Shown: piece by piece, positions 33,081-43,600 of the stretch
Numbering within the stretch: the first letter of the stretch is position 1
How the letters are laid out: each line of letters starts with the position of its first letter
NCBI RefSeq assembly: GCF_049243985.1
Contig: NC_135384.1
Location: 15,124,501 to 15,188,500, forward strand
Direction: 5' to 3'
DNA: 64,000 bases
Origin: Paroedura picta
Taxonomy: Eukaryota > Chordata > Lepidosauria > Squamata > Gekkonidae
Translations under genes and position numbers: made by a program
Notes under the pieces: model-generated
Database searches by the model: none
The model's input: the letters and a program-made list of their open reading frames with translations, nothing else
What the model was told of the DNA's origin: nothing

Positions 33081-33509
33081 CTGAAAAATAGGGAGGAAAG
33101 GGTGGAAATGTTAAACTGCTAAAAATGAATGTCTTCTACTTTAACTGATAGGTAGACATGAATTGTCCATGTGCATGCATTCCTAAGCACCAGATATCAA
33201 TGTGTTGAAGTCTAGTATTTTAGTTGAATTCATAGAGATTCATGCCTCCTCCCCACTCCAGAATACACTATGTTTAATTCAGTCAGGTCAGCTCAGCCCA
33301 TAACATGGTCTGTCAAGTCTTTGGACTTATCTTACTTGACTCAGTTTTAGTGTGCCATTGAACCAGCACAAACATTTGATTATATATAAGGTAAACCTAT
33401 ACAGAAAACTGAGCTCAGCTTAACCTACCTCACACAGGGTTATCAGGGATTCTTCCTACATCCCCCCTCTTATGGAGAATCAATAAACAATGACTCAGCA
33501 TAGGATATT
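33081..33509. other. 5' flank of the OR5V1-like copy 2
   Basis: The first 60 or so bases resemble the matching flank of copy 1. Nothing else is recognised. Confidence 0.45.
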
Positions 33510-33645
33510 TATTGTTAGCTTTTTAATAGTTTTAATTGCATTTATGTATTTTAGTGGTTTTATTCTATAATGCTTACCCTGCCCAAAGATGATGGGTTCA
33601 AGTGGGACAGCCTATAAATGTAATTAATAAATAAATAAAGGATAA
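33510..33645 (+). mobile_element. L2-like LINE 3' tail, decayed
   Basis: TTTTTAATAGTTTTAATTGC, then CTTACCCTGCCCAAAGATGA and a final AATAAATAAATAAAG follow the L2-like tail pattern. Confidence 0.5.
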
Positions 33646-33728
33646 AATACAGTGTGAGCAGTGGGAAGCCCTTGCCGAATATCCCAAGCTTGAATACAAT
33701 ATATTTCTAAAAATCCAGTTATGTGCCA

Positions 33729-33862
33729 TTAGAGCTTCATTAGATCAAATTATATGGAAATAAACCCTCCCTTGTTTGTGTCCCTAGTCAAAGATGTGGA
33801 TAAAGTTTATAAAACTGTGAAATTGTATGATTTCCATATAATTTGATCTAATGAAGCTCTAA
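33729..33862. repeat. Perfect 33-base inverted repeat
   Basis: Arms at 33,729-33,761 (starting TTAGAGCTTCATTAGATC) and 33,830-33,862 (starting ATTTCCATATAATTTGATC) are exact reverse complements, separated by 68 bases. The pairing continues outward with a small gap (CCAT). It could be a small fold-back element or a template-switch scar. Confidence 0.9.
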
Positions 33863-34780
33863 AATGGATATCTTTCCTACAGAGTAGCATTAACTGCAGT
33901 GCACCAATAAAAATTTATCCTTTTGTTCTGTAGACAAACACAAATCAATGTCACATGAATGTTCAATTATTTATTGATTTGAAATATGAACATCTTTACA
34001 TTCCTAGACATGAGGAAAGACCTTCTAAGAACAAAATGACTTAAGAGTCTACTTATAAAATAAAAGCAACACACTGCATAAAACCACACAGATTCACAAC
34101 TTAACAAAAAGCTATTTTCCTGTTTATTATTAATGTAGGCCACTGATATATTATTTGCTATAATTGCTATATTGCCTCCCGTAAATGTTTATCTTGATTC
34201 CAAGTTATTGTTCATTTGTAAGCTGTTCTCATATGTCTTTGTTATTTGTATTATTTTCAGATGAGAAAAAATGAAATAATCAAATAAGTGGGCAGAGCAG
34301 AGTGAGACAAAATGAGAAATAGAAAAAATGTAGAAGAAATTAGAGAAAGGGGCAAGTAAAAGAAGGAGGGTAATTGATTAGTTAATATGTTGGATCTGTT
34401 TTTAAATCTCAAATCAAACATCTATGTTTATTCTGTTGTTCCAAAGAAAGAACATTATCCCATCTTTCCTCTTTTATTCTTGTAACCACCCCAGAAAGTA
34501 GTACAATGATGGCCCAAATTCATCCAGTGGGTTTCATGCCCTGAGGGTTTCATAGTCTGAGGTCGTCCTGGTCCCACTCCTTGTTGGTTTCTAATGTGCT
34601 ACTGAATTTGGATCTGGTCTTAGCTTGGATCTGGTCTTATCTTAACTGCTGCATTATACTAGCCATAAAGGTCCCTGGATTATCCTGGGTCAATCACTTT
34701 CCCTCATCTTAACCCACCTGGCAGCATTGTTCTGAGAGTAAAATTGACGGATGGATACTCCACTATGCAAGCAAAAATTG
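33863..34780. other. Intergenic, nothing named
   Basis: AT-rich; no exon recognised. A faint piece of the fold-back repeat may lie near 34,580-34,620. Confidence 0.45.
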
Positions 34781-34890
34781 GAGAATCATAAAGTTGGAAG
34801 GGGCCATCCAGTCCAACCCCCCATTAAATGCAGGATCAGCCTAAAGCATCCAGGTATTTGTCCAGCCACTGCTTAAAGACCCACAATAAC
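34781..34890 (-). mobile_element. CR1 LINE 3' fragment
   Basis: AGAATCATAAAGTTGGAAGG, then GGCCATCCAGTCCAACCCC and CAGCCACTGCTTAAAGAC is the reverse complement of a CR1 3' end. Confidence 0.75.
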
Positions 34891-36395
34891 CCTCCTATTG
34901 CTTTGCTGCCTATGCCACCCCAACATTTATTTATATACCTCTCTCCTTTTCTTGAATTTATACTGTACTTCTTTCTTGGCTGCTGGGTCTACCAACTGTC
35001 ATACCCATCTCTTCCCAGGATTTACCAACAGTCTAAACCATAATCAGAATACTCATGATTAAAATTCTACCCAACAGAAAATGGCTGATTCTTTTAACTT
35101 TGCAGTGTGTGTTTATAAAAAAAAATGTTAACTCAAAATAGGCTCTGCACAATCAGTTGCAGTTAGTTTCTGGATCATGAACATTAGAAATCATTCAGCT
35201 CTGGCAATAGTAATGACAACAACTGCTTCTGTGCACTATCAAGATTACATTGTAAAGAGATGTATTTATTTATAATTTAATTTATAACATTCCACTCCCA
35301 TAGTCAGCTCATGGTGGGCAACAATTTATAAAATATCTATAAACAATCTATAAAAATTCTATAAACAATCTATAAAAATTCAGAAACCATACCTTCAATC
35401 ACTCTACAAGGAAACGACACTATAAAAAAACTGCAGCATTTCTTAAACAAAATAATTTCTAGGGGGAAAAATCCATGTTGAGGACATATAAAGATCTGAA
35501 AAAAATTGGAATCAGTGAGTACCTTAAAGAGAGCCAAGAATTTAATCAAGCATGTCCTTTCATTGAAATGAGTCTTCATCAGGTGCAATATAGTTAATCT
35601 TTAAAGCACCACTAAACTCCTTCTCGGTCCAGCTGACTAAAATGACTACCCTATCAAAGCAAAAAATCATATATGGTTGAAATCTCCTCTAGCTTAATTT
35701 ACAATCCATGTTTACCTTTTGAGCAAGTCATTATGGTTTGGTGGCATGAAAAGAGCCACTGCCTTGGATCTTACATCTTTATTCCACTTGCGTTTCTCCT
35801 TGTTCCTTTTGGAGACAGACTTTTGCTGCTGGGCTGCATTTCTCTAGTGCTTAGCATTTCCTTGCATGCAAGACCAATGTTGTTCAAGGAGCTGAAAAGT
35901 GCCTGGCACCAGAGGAAAGTGACCCACAGTGAAAGACCACCTCTGAAATGGAAGAAGAGCAGTAGGAGCCACATGGAATAACACCTAAGCAAGGATCTTT
36001 ACCATTATGGACACACTTTCTGTAGCTTCACAGATACACATGCACACAGATAATGATTTAGACTTACCTTTAGTCATGATCAAATGACAACTCCCCAAAA
36101 TTGATTCGGACTTGCCTAGTGAGCTGAAAATTAACTCTGCTTCAGAGTGAATGGTAAAAGGTTGGCTAGCATAGAATGCTTTTCCCAAGATATCTCAACA
36201 CATCCCCTTATATCTATTTCAGATGTCATAGGAGATTTACAGTTCAATCCTAAACAGTTTAATTCCATTGTGAACTCCAGTAGATTAAGGAGGGCTTAAT
36301 TGTGCTTGGTGGTGATAGAAAGTGCCATCAAGTCAAGGAGGATTTTTGGCAACCCAAAGCAAAAAACAAACAAACAAACCATTCAGAGGTGGCTT
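34891..36395. other. Intergenic with an L2-like tail and decayed fold-back repeat
   Basis: An AT-rich reversed L2-like tail lies at about 35,255-35,385 (a CAATCTATAAAAATTC unit is duplicated there), and a fold-back repeat relic at 35,495-35,640. No gene is recognised. Confidence 0.4.
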
Positions 36396-36399
36396 GATT

Positions 36400-37030
36400 A
36401 TCAGGGTGGCAGTACATGCCCCTGAAGATGCAACTCATTGTTGGCATTAATATGGATGCAGTTGTTTATTATTGCGCAATCCTAGACAGGGGTTGGCCCA
36501 GCATGATAGGACAACAATTTTGGCTGCTTTCTCCAATGGTCCTAGGATGCTTTGAGACCCTCCTCATCCCAGCCGGGAGAGCTGGTCCTCTGCGTCAGGA
36601 ATCCCTCACCAGGGAAGCGACCATCACGGAGCCCACCAGGTGTCCACTTCACTTTGGCACCCCTAGGCTGCTTGGCCATGAGCCCTTGGCCTCCCAGCCA
36701 GGTAGGCCATGCTCGTGTGCATGCCAGTCTCAATAAGCAGCCCCCAGGGAGTCCAGTATGCAACCTGCCAGCAGGCTCCTAACATGCCTCCACTGAAGCT
36801 GTGACAATTGTAACATGATCCCCATGAACCGTTATAACAAAACCAAAAAATTCAGGGGTGGGAGGGTAGAAAGCTGGCCGGCTGCAATGCTCTGGAGAGA
36901 GCTGGGAAGCGCATGTGGTGTATATTATAGGCACTCATACCCTGCCCTCATGCATTCCATGCACACTATGAATGGTATGCATGCTATGCAGGCCTCTTGC
37001 CATGGCCTCCATGGCTGCTACCCAGTTCAT
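36400..37030 (-). mobile_element. Solo LTR-like fossil, reverse orientation
   Basis: On the minus strand it has a TATA-like GAGTGCCTATAATATA around 36,915-36,940, matching GAGTGCCTATATAGG of the copy in V2R intron 1, and AATAAA at 36,465-36,470 followed by a block ending in ATTAATGCC. No internal region. Broken. Its upstream end abuts the Helitron remnant. Confidence 0.55.
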
Positions 37031-37330
37031 CAAAGGCAGCCGAAATAAGTCTCTGCCGCTTACAGTTTCCAATCAGATTTGCATTTGCGATGACTATTAA
37101 CAAGTCTCAGGGACAAACGCTCAGCGACTATGACCTCCATCTTGAAGAGCCCATTTTCAGTCATGGGCAGCTGTATGTTGCACTCTCAAGAGTACACCAC
37201 TTCCAGGACCTTCACGTACATGTCACCCCCACACCACAACAGTGTAAGCTGATTCCACATTCAGAGCACATTATTACAAAAAACATTGTCTACAAGGGAA
37301 TACTCCTCCAAACAGCACACCCCCAAACAC
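37031..37330 (+). mobile_element. Helitron helicase C-terminal remnant
   Basis: The frame reads FPIRFAFAMTINKSQGQTLS and, a few residues on, FSHGQLYVALSRV, then ITKNIVYKGIL. The INKSQGQT and HGQLYVALSRV blocks are the last helicase motifs of Helitron Rep/helicase proteins (Pif1-like superfamily 1B). Only the end of the protein remains; no Rep nuclease domain is visible upstream, where an LTR-like element has inserted or recombined. The sequence just after it (GATTCCACATTCAGA...) recurs at 49,270 and 59,955 at the upstream edge of the other V2R units. Confidence 0.8.
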
Positions 37331-37433
37331 ATCACCACCTTCAACATCTCTGCTCTCTCCAACTCTCTTCTGAACAAGCCACTTCCACTCACTGAAAGCC
37401 ACTAACAACCAAAATCTTCATGCCTGCCAACAC

Positions 37434-37895
37434 ATTTACTGGTTGTCCCGGGCCCACGGGATGTGCGCCTGGCCTCGACCCGGGCCAGGGCCTTTTCAGT
37501 CCTGGCCCCAACCTGGTGGAACGAGCTCCCAGAAGAGCTAAGGGCCCTGCAGGATCTACCAGCTTTCTGCAGGGCCTGTAAGACGGAGCTCTTCCGCCAG
37601 GCATATGGTTGAGGCCAGGGCGGCTCTCCCACTAACCCATCAGAGGATCCCCTCCAATATTGAGATCTCTAACACCGAGATCATGGTTAGATCTATTGTA
37701 TTGGTGCCACCCTCTTCTGAACATTATTCTCTCCACCAGGCTGAACTAAGATCAGAATTGTGACCACCGCCGCTATATGTTATGTGATATGTTATATGTA
37801 ACTTTTAATTGGGGTTTTTATGGGGATTTTATTGTGTTTTAACTATTTATGTTGTAAACCGCCCTGAGACCTATTGGGAGAAGGGCGGTCTAGAA

Positions 37896-37905
<10 letters not shown>
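37434..37905 (+). mobile_element. L2-like LINE 3' end, private to V2R unit A
   Basis: A frame reads APTWWNELPEELRALQDL, then FCRACKTELFRQAYG and stop, followed by a 3' region ending TTGTAAACCGCCCTGAGACC, then GGGCGGTCTAGAAATATAAT. The matching positions in units B and C run straight through (about 49,466 and 60,142) without it, so it inserted in unit A only. Well preserved and so probably young. Confidence 0.8.

Positions 37906-37985
<80 letters not shown>
37896..37985. repeat. (ATA)n microsatellite, LINE tail
   Basis: About 29 ATA units close the L2-like element. It gives a meaningless poly-Leu frame on the minus strand. Confidence 0.97.
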
Positions 37986-37987
<2 letters not shown>

Positions 37988-38489
37988 TAACAACAACATC
38001 ATGCCTGAAACACCACATCAGTTCACACACACCAATTCCCACCAGGACACTCCCACATTTTACCACCTGCATTGTATATCAATAAAGTATAGCCTGACAC
38101 ATTTATGATTTATTCAAAGTTTGTTTTTATTACACAGTTATCGCTGGAAACTTTTTCCATTGTACAAAATGGTATCCCTGCTCTTCTGTGACTTCCAAAG
38201 ATGCAGATTTCCACCAGGTTGACTGATCCAAAAACCCTGGAAAACATTACCAAGTCACTCACATCGTCAGATCCCCACCTGTCCCACCCAGCTTCTTCCG
38301 AACCACTAAGTACCCCTTGACATCAAAGCATATTTTTTCTCCAGTACCCTGTACATGTTCCCATTGTGCAGTTTCCCCCATCCAAAATGTCTGTTCCCCC
38401 TGGAGGAGTGCTCTGTATATTCTGCAGACCACCTCCAGTTCTTACAGCTTAGCAGGCCACAGCTCAACATTGCCAAACCATGCGTCAAA

Positions 38490-39142
38490 TAGCGGCTGTG
38501 ATTAAGTGTGGCCGCTGTTGACGCGGCGGGGGCATCCTGGAGCGGCGTGGACCCAGCCACGTCATCGGGCCATGCCGTGGCTCGTGAAGAGAGGGGCAGG
38601 GCTGCTGGCCTTAAATAGGCCAGGAGCGAGCAGCCCGCTCTCTCTTCCCAGGACCTTGCCACCCGAACAGCCACCCTCCCTGTCCCGCCCTATGTTATTC
38701 AGTTTTTTCGTCACAGTTGTGGGTTATGCCAGGTAGAGAGCCTGTTGGCGGGGAGCCTGTCTGCATATGGGACTCCCCGGAGTAGGGGGTTTCATCAATG
38801 AGACCGGCCGGAACCGGGAGCGGCCTACCCGGCTGGGAGGCCAGGGGGCCGGGGCCAAGCAAATGGGGGGCCTAATGGTGGCGGACGCCCTTTGGGTCCG
38901 CATATGTCGCTTCCCAGGGATCCCGCAGCAGAAGGTGTCCCATCCTCCCGGCTGGGAGTGAGGTGTGGAGCTGGAGCGCCGCGGTTCATGGTGGTCAGCC
39001 GGATGGCTGATGAGGAGAGGCTCCCTTACCTGCATTCGGGCCAACCCTCCATAGGGAGGGGTCCAGGTTAATAAACGGCTGCGGCCAATTTTGTTGCCAA
39101 AACTGGGTTCGCGTTGTTACTGGGGGTAATCGCCCCCTGCTA
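38490..39142 (+). mobile_element. Solo LTR-like fossil, private to V2R unit A
   Basis: It interrupts sequence that is continuous in units B (near 49,950) and C (near 60,625). Ends are TAGCGG and CTGCTA, with flanks GTCAA on both sides, a 5-base target duplication. Inside are a TTAAATAGG TATA-like box at about 38,612, the GAGCCTGTTGGCGGGGAGCC block, and AATAAA at 39,070. The 5-base duplication and poly-A signal fit an LTR; the TAGC...GCTA ends are not the usual TG...CA. It looks like one of the better preserved copies. No internal region. Confidence 0.65.
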
Positions 39143-40431
39143 GTCAATATTGTCCCTAGAGGATTAGAGATGGGACTTTACAAGTCCTACAGTTGCCAGA
39201 ACCTTCTGCCTCAAACACCACATTACTTCTGGAACACCCACCACTTCCAACTAAGACACTCCTCCCTCCACCCATGCTAGTGCCTGCTGTATTTACAGTT
39301 ACAACAGGCTTTAATTCTAGTAAATAAATATAAGAAACAATTCTTTTCTAAATGTATCAGCAGGCTTAAAAATGTCAGGGACCTCTGACATGCATGATAT
39401 ACATTCTATGCTGAGACAAGACTGAAAAAGGGATTAACTGCGGTAGCATGTAGAGCACCGGTGTCAGCTGATACATTTTAGGCCTGGTACTTTAGGAGAA
39501 GGCAACTGTGTTGGGCTAATACCAGCTGAAGATGATGTGGTTGCTCACAATCAGTTGTCATTTGGATGCCCATGTACACACTAAATCACAAAGTAAAGCA
39601 AAGGCCAAAGGTAACGTAAACTATTTGACAGTTTCTAGGTGGAAGACATCAGTCACTAGGCCCCCACCTTTTCTAAATCTGTGTTGCCCAAAGACATATT
39701 AAAGAATCAGCTGGCCAGTTAGAATTTGGAGACAACAAACCCTTCTGCCTACATGTGTAGTTCACAGTGCAGCTGGTATGGGGCCCTGAAGCAGTCCTCA
39801 GTGGGGGGCAATTATCTCGAGCAAATTGTCAAAATAACTGGTGTTTTCCTTGTTTGAAGTGGATTTCCTGAAAGCTCAAGCAAATAACAAGACCTTCATT
39901 TAAGTCGTACAAAATCAAGACTTCATAAGAACTACATATAGATAGAAACAGTCAAATATAGAACTGTGGATTCCTCAATGTGGACTCAGAAGAAAAAAGG
40001 AAATCACGAGGCACAATGATACAGTAGTCGTCTCTATGTTTATAAGTGAAAAGGTTATAACATAAAGAGTCAACCAAAATGGGATCTGCTTTCTGTTTTA
40101 TCTTCATCAGTGGTTGTTCTTCCAATATACTGTCACAGTAGTAGTTGTAGTGCACTTTATGAAATCCCCAGATGATTATGAGTATTTTGCCAATGTGATA
40201 GTCTCAAATCATAAAATGAACAAAACCTATTTATACTTTTTATCATATATTGATCTATTGTAAATGACGGGAAAATGATTTTTTTAAAACTTGGTGTGGG
40301 AGGATCATTTGGATTTTAAGCAGTGAACCGAAAAAATCATTAGAAACAGGAGTAATGATGCAACAAAACTGATGTGATTAAACATGATGGACGGCAAAGT
40401 GATATATTGCAAGGGAAGTCTTGTCATTGAG
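39143..40431 (+). promoter_or_regulatory. Upstream flank of V2R copy A
   Basis: This stretch is shared with units B and C (for example ATGTCAGGGACCTCTGACAT, GAAGGCAACTGTGTTGGG, CTCAGTGGGGGGCAAT). Shared flanks make it the likely home of the promoter, but no TATA box or known motif can be fixed by eye. Copy A lacks an AT-rich segment and about 100 bases present in B and C. Confidence 0.4.
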
Positions 40432-40655
40432 ATGCTGCTGCTACTGGTCATGTTGCTACTGGTGCTGCCAAGTTGTGTAGTGTATAGGACGTGTTCTATT
40501 AATTGCTCCATATACGATGACCCCTTTCCGATTCCTCACAACTTTTATCAGCCAGGGGACCTTCTTATTGGTGGGATCGCCGCTCAAGTTTATTTCTTCA
40601 ATAACCCTCCATCTTTCCTAGAACACCCGGCAAGCATGGTGGTTGAAGAACCTGC
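40432..40655 (+). CDS. V2R copy A, exon 1
   Basis: 224 bases. Signal peptide ([14 protein letters not shown]) followed by [19 protein letters not shown] and GDLLIGGI, the start of the ligand domain. The donor is GC|GTAAG where B and C have GG|GTAAG, changing the junction codon from Gly to Ala. Confidence 0.88.
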
Positions 40656-43600
40656 GTAAGGATTTGGATTTTTTTCTTTGACTAAATCTGATCACTGTGT
40701 TCATTTAGTGAGTAAGTAACCACAGGTTAAATTTTCATTTCATTATCCTTACCTCAAGCCTGTTTGGGAGACTAGGCTGGCAATGTATCATTGACCCAGC
40801 ATCATACATAAAGCTTTCAAAGCCCAATGAAAAGGCAAATTGGGGTTTCTAAGACTTTTACCACCATACCATGTTGGCTATTTAATGTTATCTTTCTGCT
40901 ATTTGCTTGGATCATTCTAAATAAATAAATAAAAATAGTTTTTGTTTTCAGTGGAAAGAATGGCATTCCAGCATGTGCAATGTTGTACATTTTATTTATT
41001 TGTACATCTACCCTCTCTCTTGCTCCTCTCTTGACATGCCTGCTTGCTTTTTCCTTTGATAATTAGCAGACGTGACTCATCCATGGCCACCATTGATGAA
41101 GGAGGTGGTGGCAGGAAGCCCGCGATGAGTGTTGGGAGTGAGGACGCTATCGGCTGCATGGCGTGCATAGGAGGCGAAAAGCATGAGTGCCTATATAGGT
41201 ACCACGTGTGACTGCCTTGGCATCTTCCCTGCCCCGGAAGCCAAATGGCTTCCCTTCCCTGTTCCCTGTGCTTTGGGTTATGTTTTACAAGTTCCTTTTG
41301 ATTTTTGTTTATTCATTGCAGTCGGTTCAGCCGCGGTATGAGCCTGTTGGCAGGAAGTACAGTTTGTGCAATAGACTCCCTGGAGATTAGGGGCCTCCTT
41401 AATGAGACCGGCAAGTATAGAAGTGTGGCCTTCCAGGCTCAAAGGACCTGCTCTCCTGGCTGGGATGGAGTGGGTACCAAGGCATCCAAGAAACCTCAGG
41501 CTAATCAGCCAGAAGGCTGAGGAGTCAGGCTTCATACCGTGCATGGCCAACCCTTTGGAGATTAGCATTATAATAAATGGCTACAGCCATATTTATGCCA
41601 AAAAGTAAGTTGGGTCATCATTGGCAGAACTGTCACACTGCTAATCAATGTTACCATGTGAAACCAAACCTAAGATGATTTCCTTTGCTATGCTGTGCAA
41701 ACTGTTTATGTATTAGAAATGAGGAGTTAGTTAAAGGCCCTGCTAAAGAAACCAGTTCATAAACTGGAAGTTCAGCTGGGAGGAAGTTCACTGTAAATGC
41801 AGTTTGGTTGCTTTCTTACATATCTTCCCTGTAGGTCGATAACAAAAAACTACCAGTATATTTTAGCCTTGGCTTTTGCTGTAAAAGAGCTGAATGAGAA
41901 TCCCAACTTCTTACCAAACACCAGCTTGGGTCTCTACATCCTCAATAGCTACGGCCTTGGCAGGATGACTTTTAAAGCCATGCTCAGCATACTTTCTGTG
42001 CAGCAGAGGCTGGTCCCTAACTTCAGCTGTGATAACCGGCAGAAATTCATAGCTGTAATTGGAGGGCGTTTGTTTGAAACCTCTGCTCAGATGGCCTCCA
42101 TTCTGAACATTTACAAGGCTCCTCAGGTAAGCCATAAACATTGACTTAACAATTCCAGAATCTCATTGAATATGCTGATTTCATTCATGAAAATGACAGA
42201 GATTTTTTTTTCCCTTTCAGCTGACTTATGGATCGTTTCCCCTTGCAAAGGATGACAAAAAACAATTCCCTTCCATATATCAGATGGTGCCTGATGACAC
42301 CCATCAGTACAGGGGAGTTGTAAAGTTACTTCATCATTTTCGATGGACTTGGATTGGGCTCCTGGCTATGGATGATGACATGGGAAACCAGTTTTTGCAG
42401 AGAATAATACCTCTCCTCTCTGAGAATAGCATTTGTTTTGCATTCATATACAAAATAACAAAGGTCGCTTACATAAATGACATGTTAGCATTTGTGGTAA
42501 ACCAAGCTGAACACTACCCAATATTAATGGACAAAAAAATCAATGTATTTTATGTTTATGGAGAACTTTCAGCCATGATGACTTTAAGAATCACACTTTA
42601 TTTTTTTCCTTTCATTTTACTTCCTGATCTGTATAAGGTGTGGATAGTTACATCACAGTGGGACTTTGAGTCATTTGCTATCCAAAGATTTTTAGATACA
42701 GACTCTCTCCATGGTGCCCTTTCCTTTGCAGTCCATTCCAATCAGCCTCCTGGATTCCAAGAATTCCTGCAGACCGTAAGACCATCCTGGGCTGGAGGAG
42801 ATGGTTTCATTCAGACCTTTTGGGAGCAAGCATTCAGCTGTACATTGAAATATGAGCAAGGGGATATGAAGAAAATCTGCAGTGGGGAGGAGAAACTGGA
42901 GAGTCTTCCTGGCCCTTTCTTTGAAATGCAGATGACTGGCCATAGCTATAATGTCTATAATGCTGTCTATGCTGTGGCCCATGCTTTACACAATATCCAC
43001 AAACATGAGTCCAAACGCAGAAAAAAATTGGAAGGTGGGAAAATGGATGTTGAGAATATAGAGCCATGGCAGGTACTGAAATTATTCAAACCGGTTGACA
43101 TATCATAAATAGAATGCTTCTCTTTCTACTTCCAGTTTTCATGTTCAGTTCTCCCACCAACATAATGATTCAAAAATCTTTATGTTTGTGTCCTTGGTGT
43201 GTTTGTGTATAGTGTATGGCCTGCTGCAATGTTTTCAGTATTGTAGCTATTCTTTCTGTTTTATTTTCTTATTTGTTCTAGATACACAAGTTTTTAAGGA
43301 AAACCTTCTTCAACAATTCAGTCAGAGAAAGCATACAGTTTGATCAAGATGGACAATTAGTTACAGTTTTTGATGTCACCAATTGGGTTACCTTCTCAAA
43401 TGGGTCATTTACTAGGGTGAAAGTCGGACGTCTGGATCCTCAGGCCCCTTCAGAGAATGAGCTCACTCTAGAAGACGATCAAATTGTGTGGCACAGAAGC
43501 TTTAACCAGGTGTCTGATTTCCGCCAATCAATTCCTACTTTTGCAAGCAAGACCAATGCTATTTTCAGTAATGATGAAGGAATGTATGTGTGTGTGCGTG

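Noticed and set aside
36416-36782. Overlapping frames of 76-106 codons
   Set aside because: Inside a reversed LTR-like element; no domain.
37389-37632. Minus-strand frames of 71-76 codons
   Set aside because: Shadows of the plus-sense L2-like LINE.
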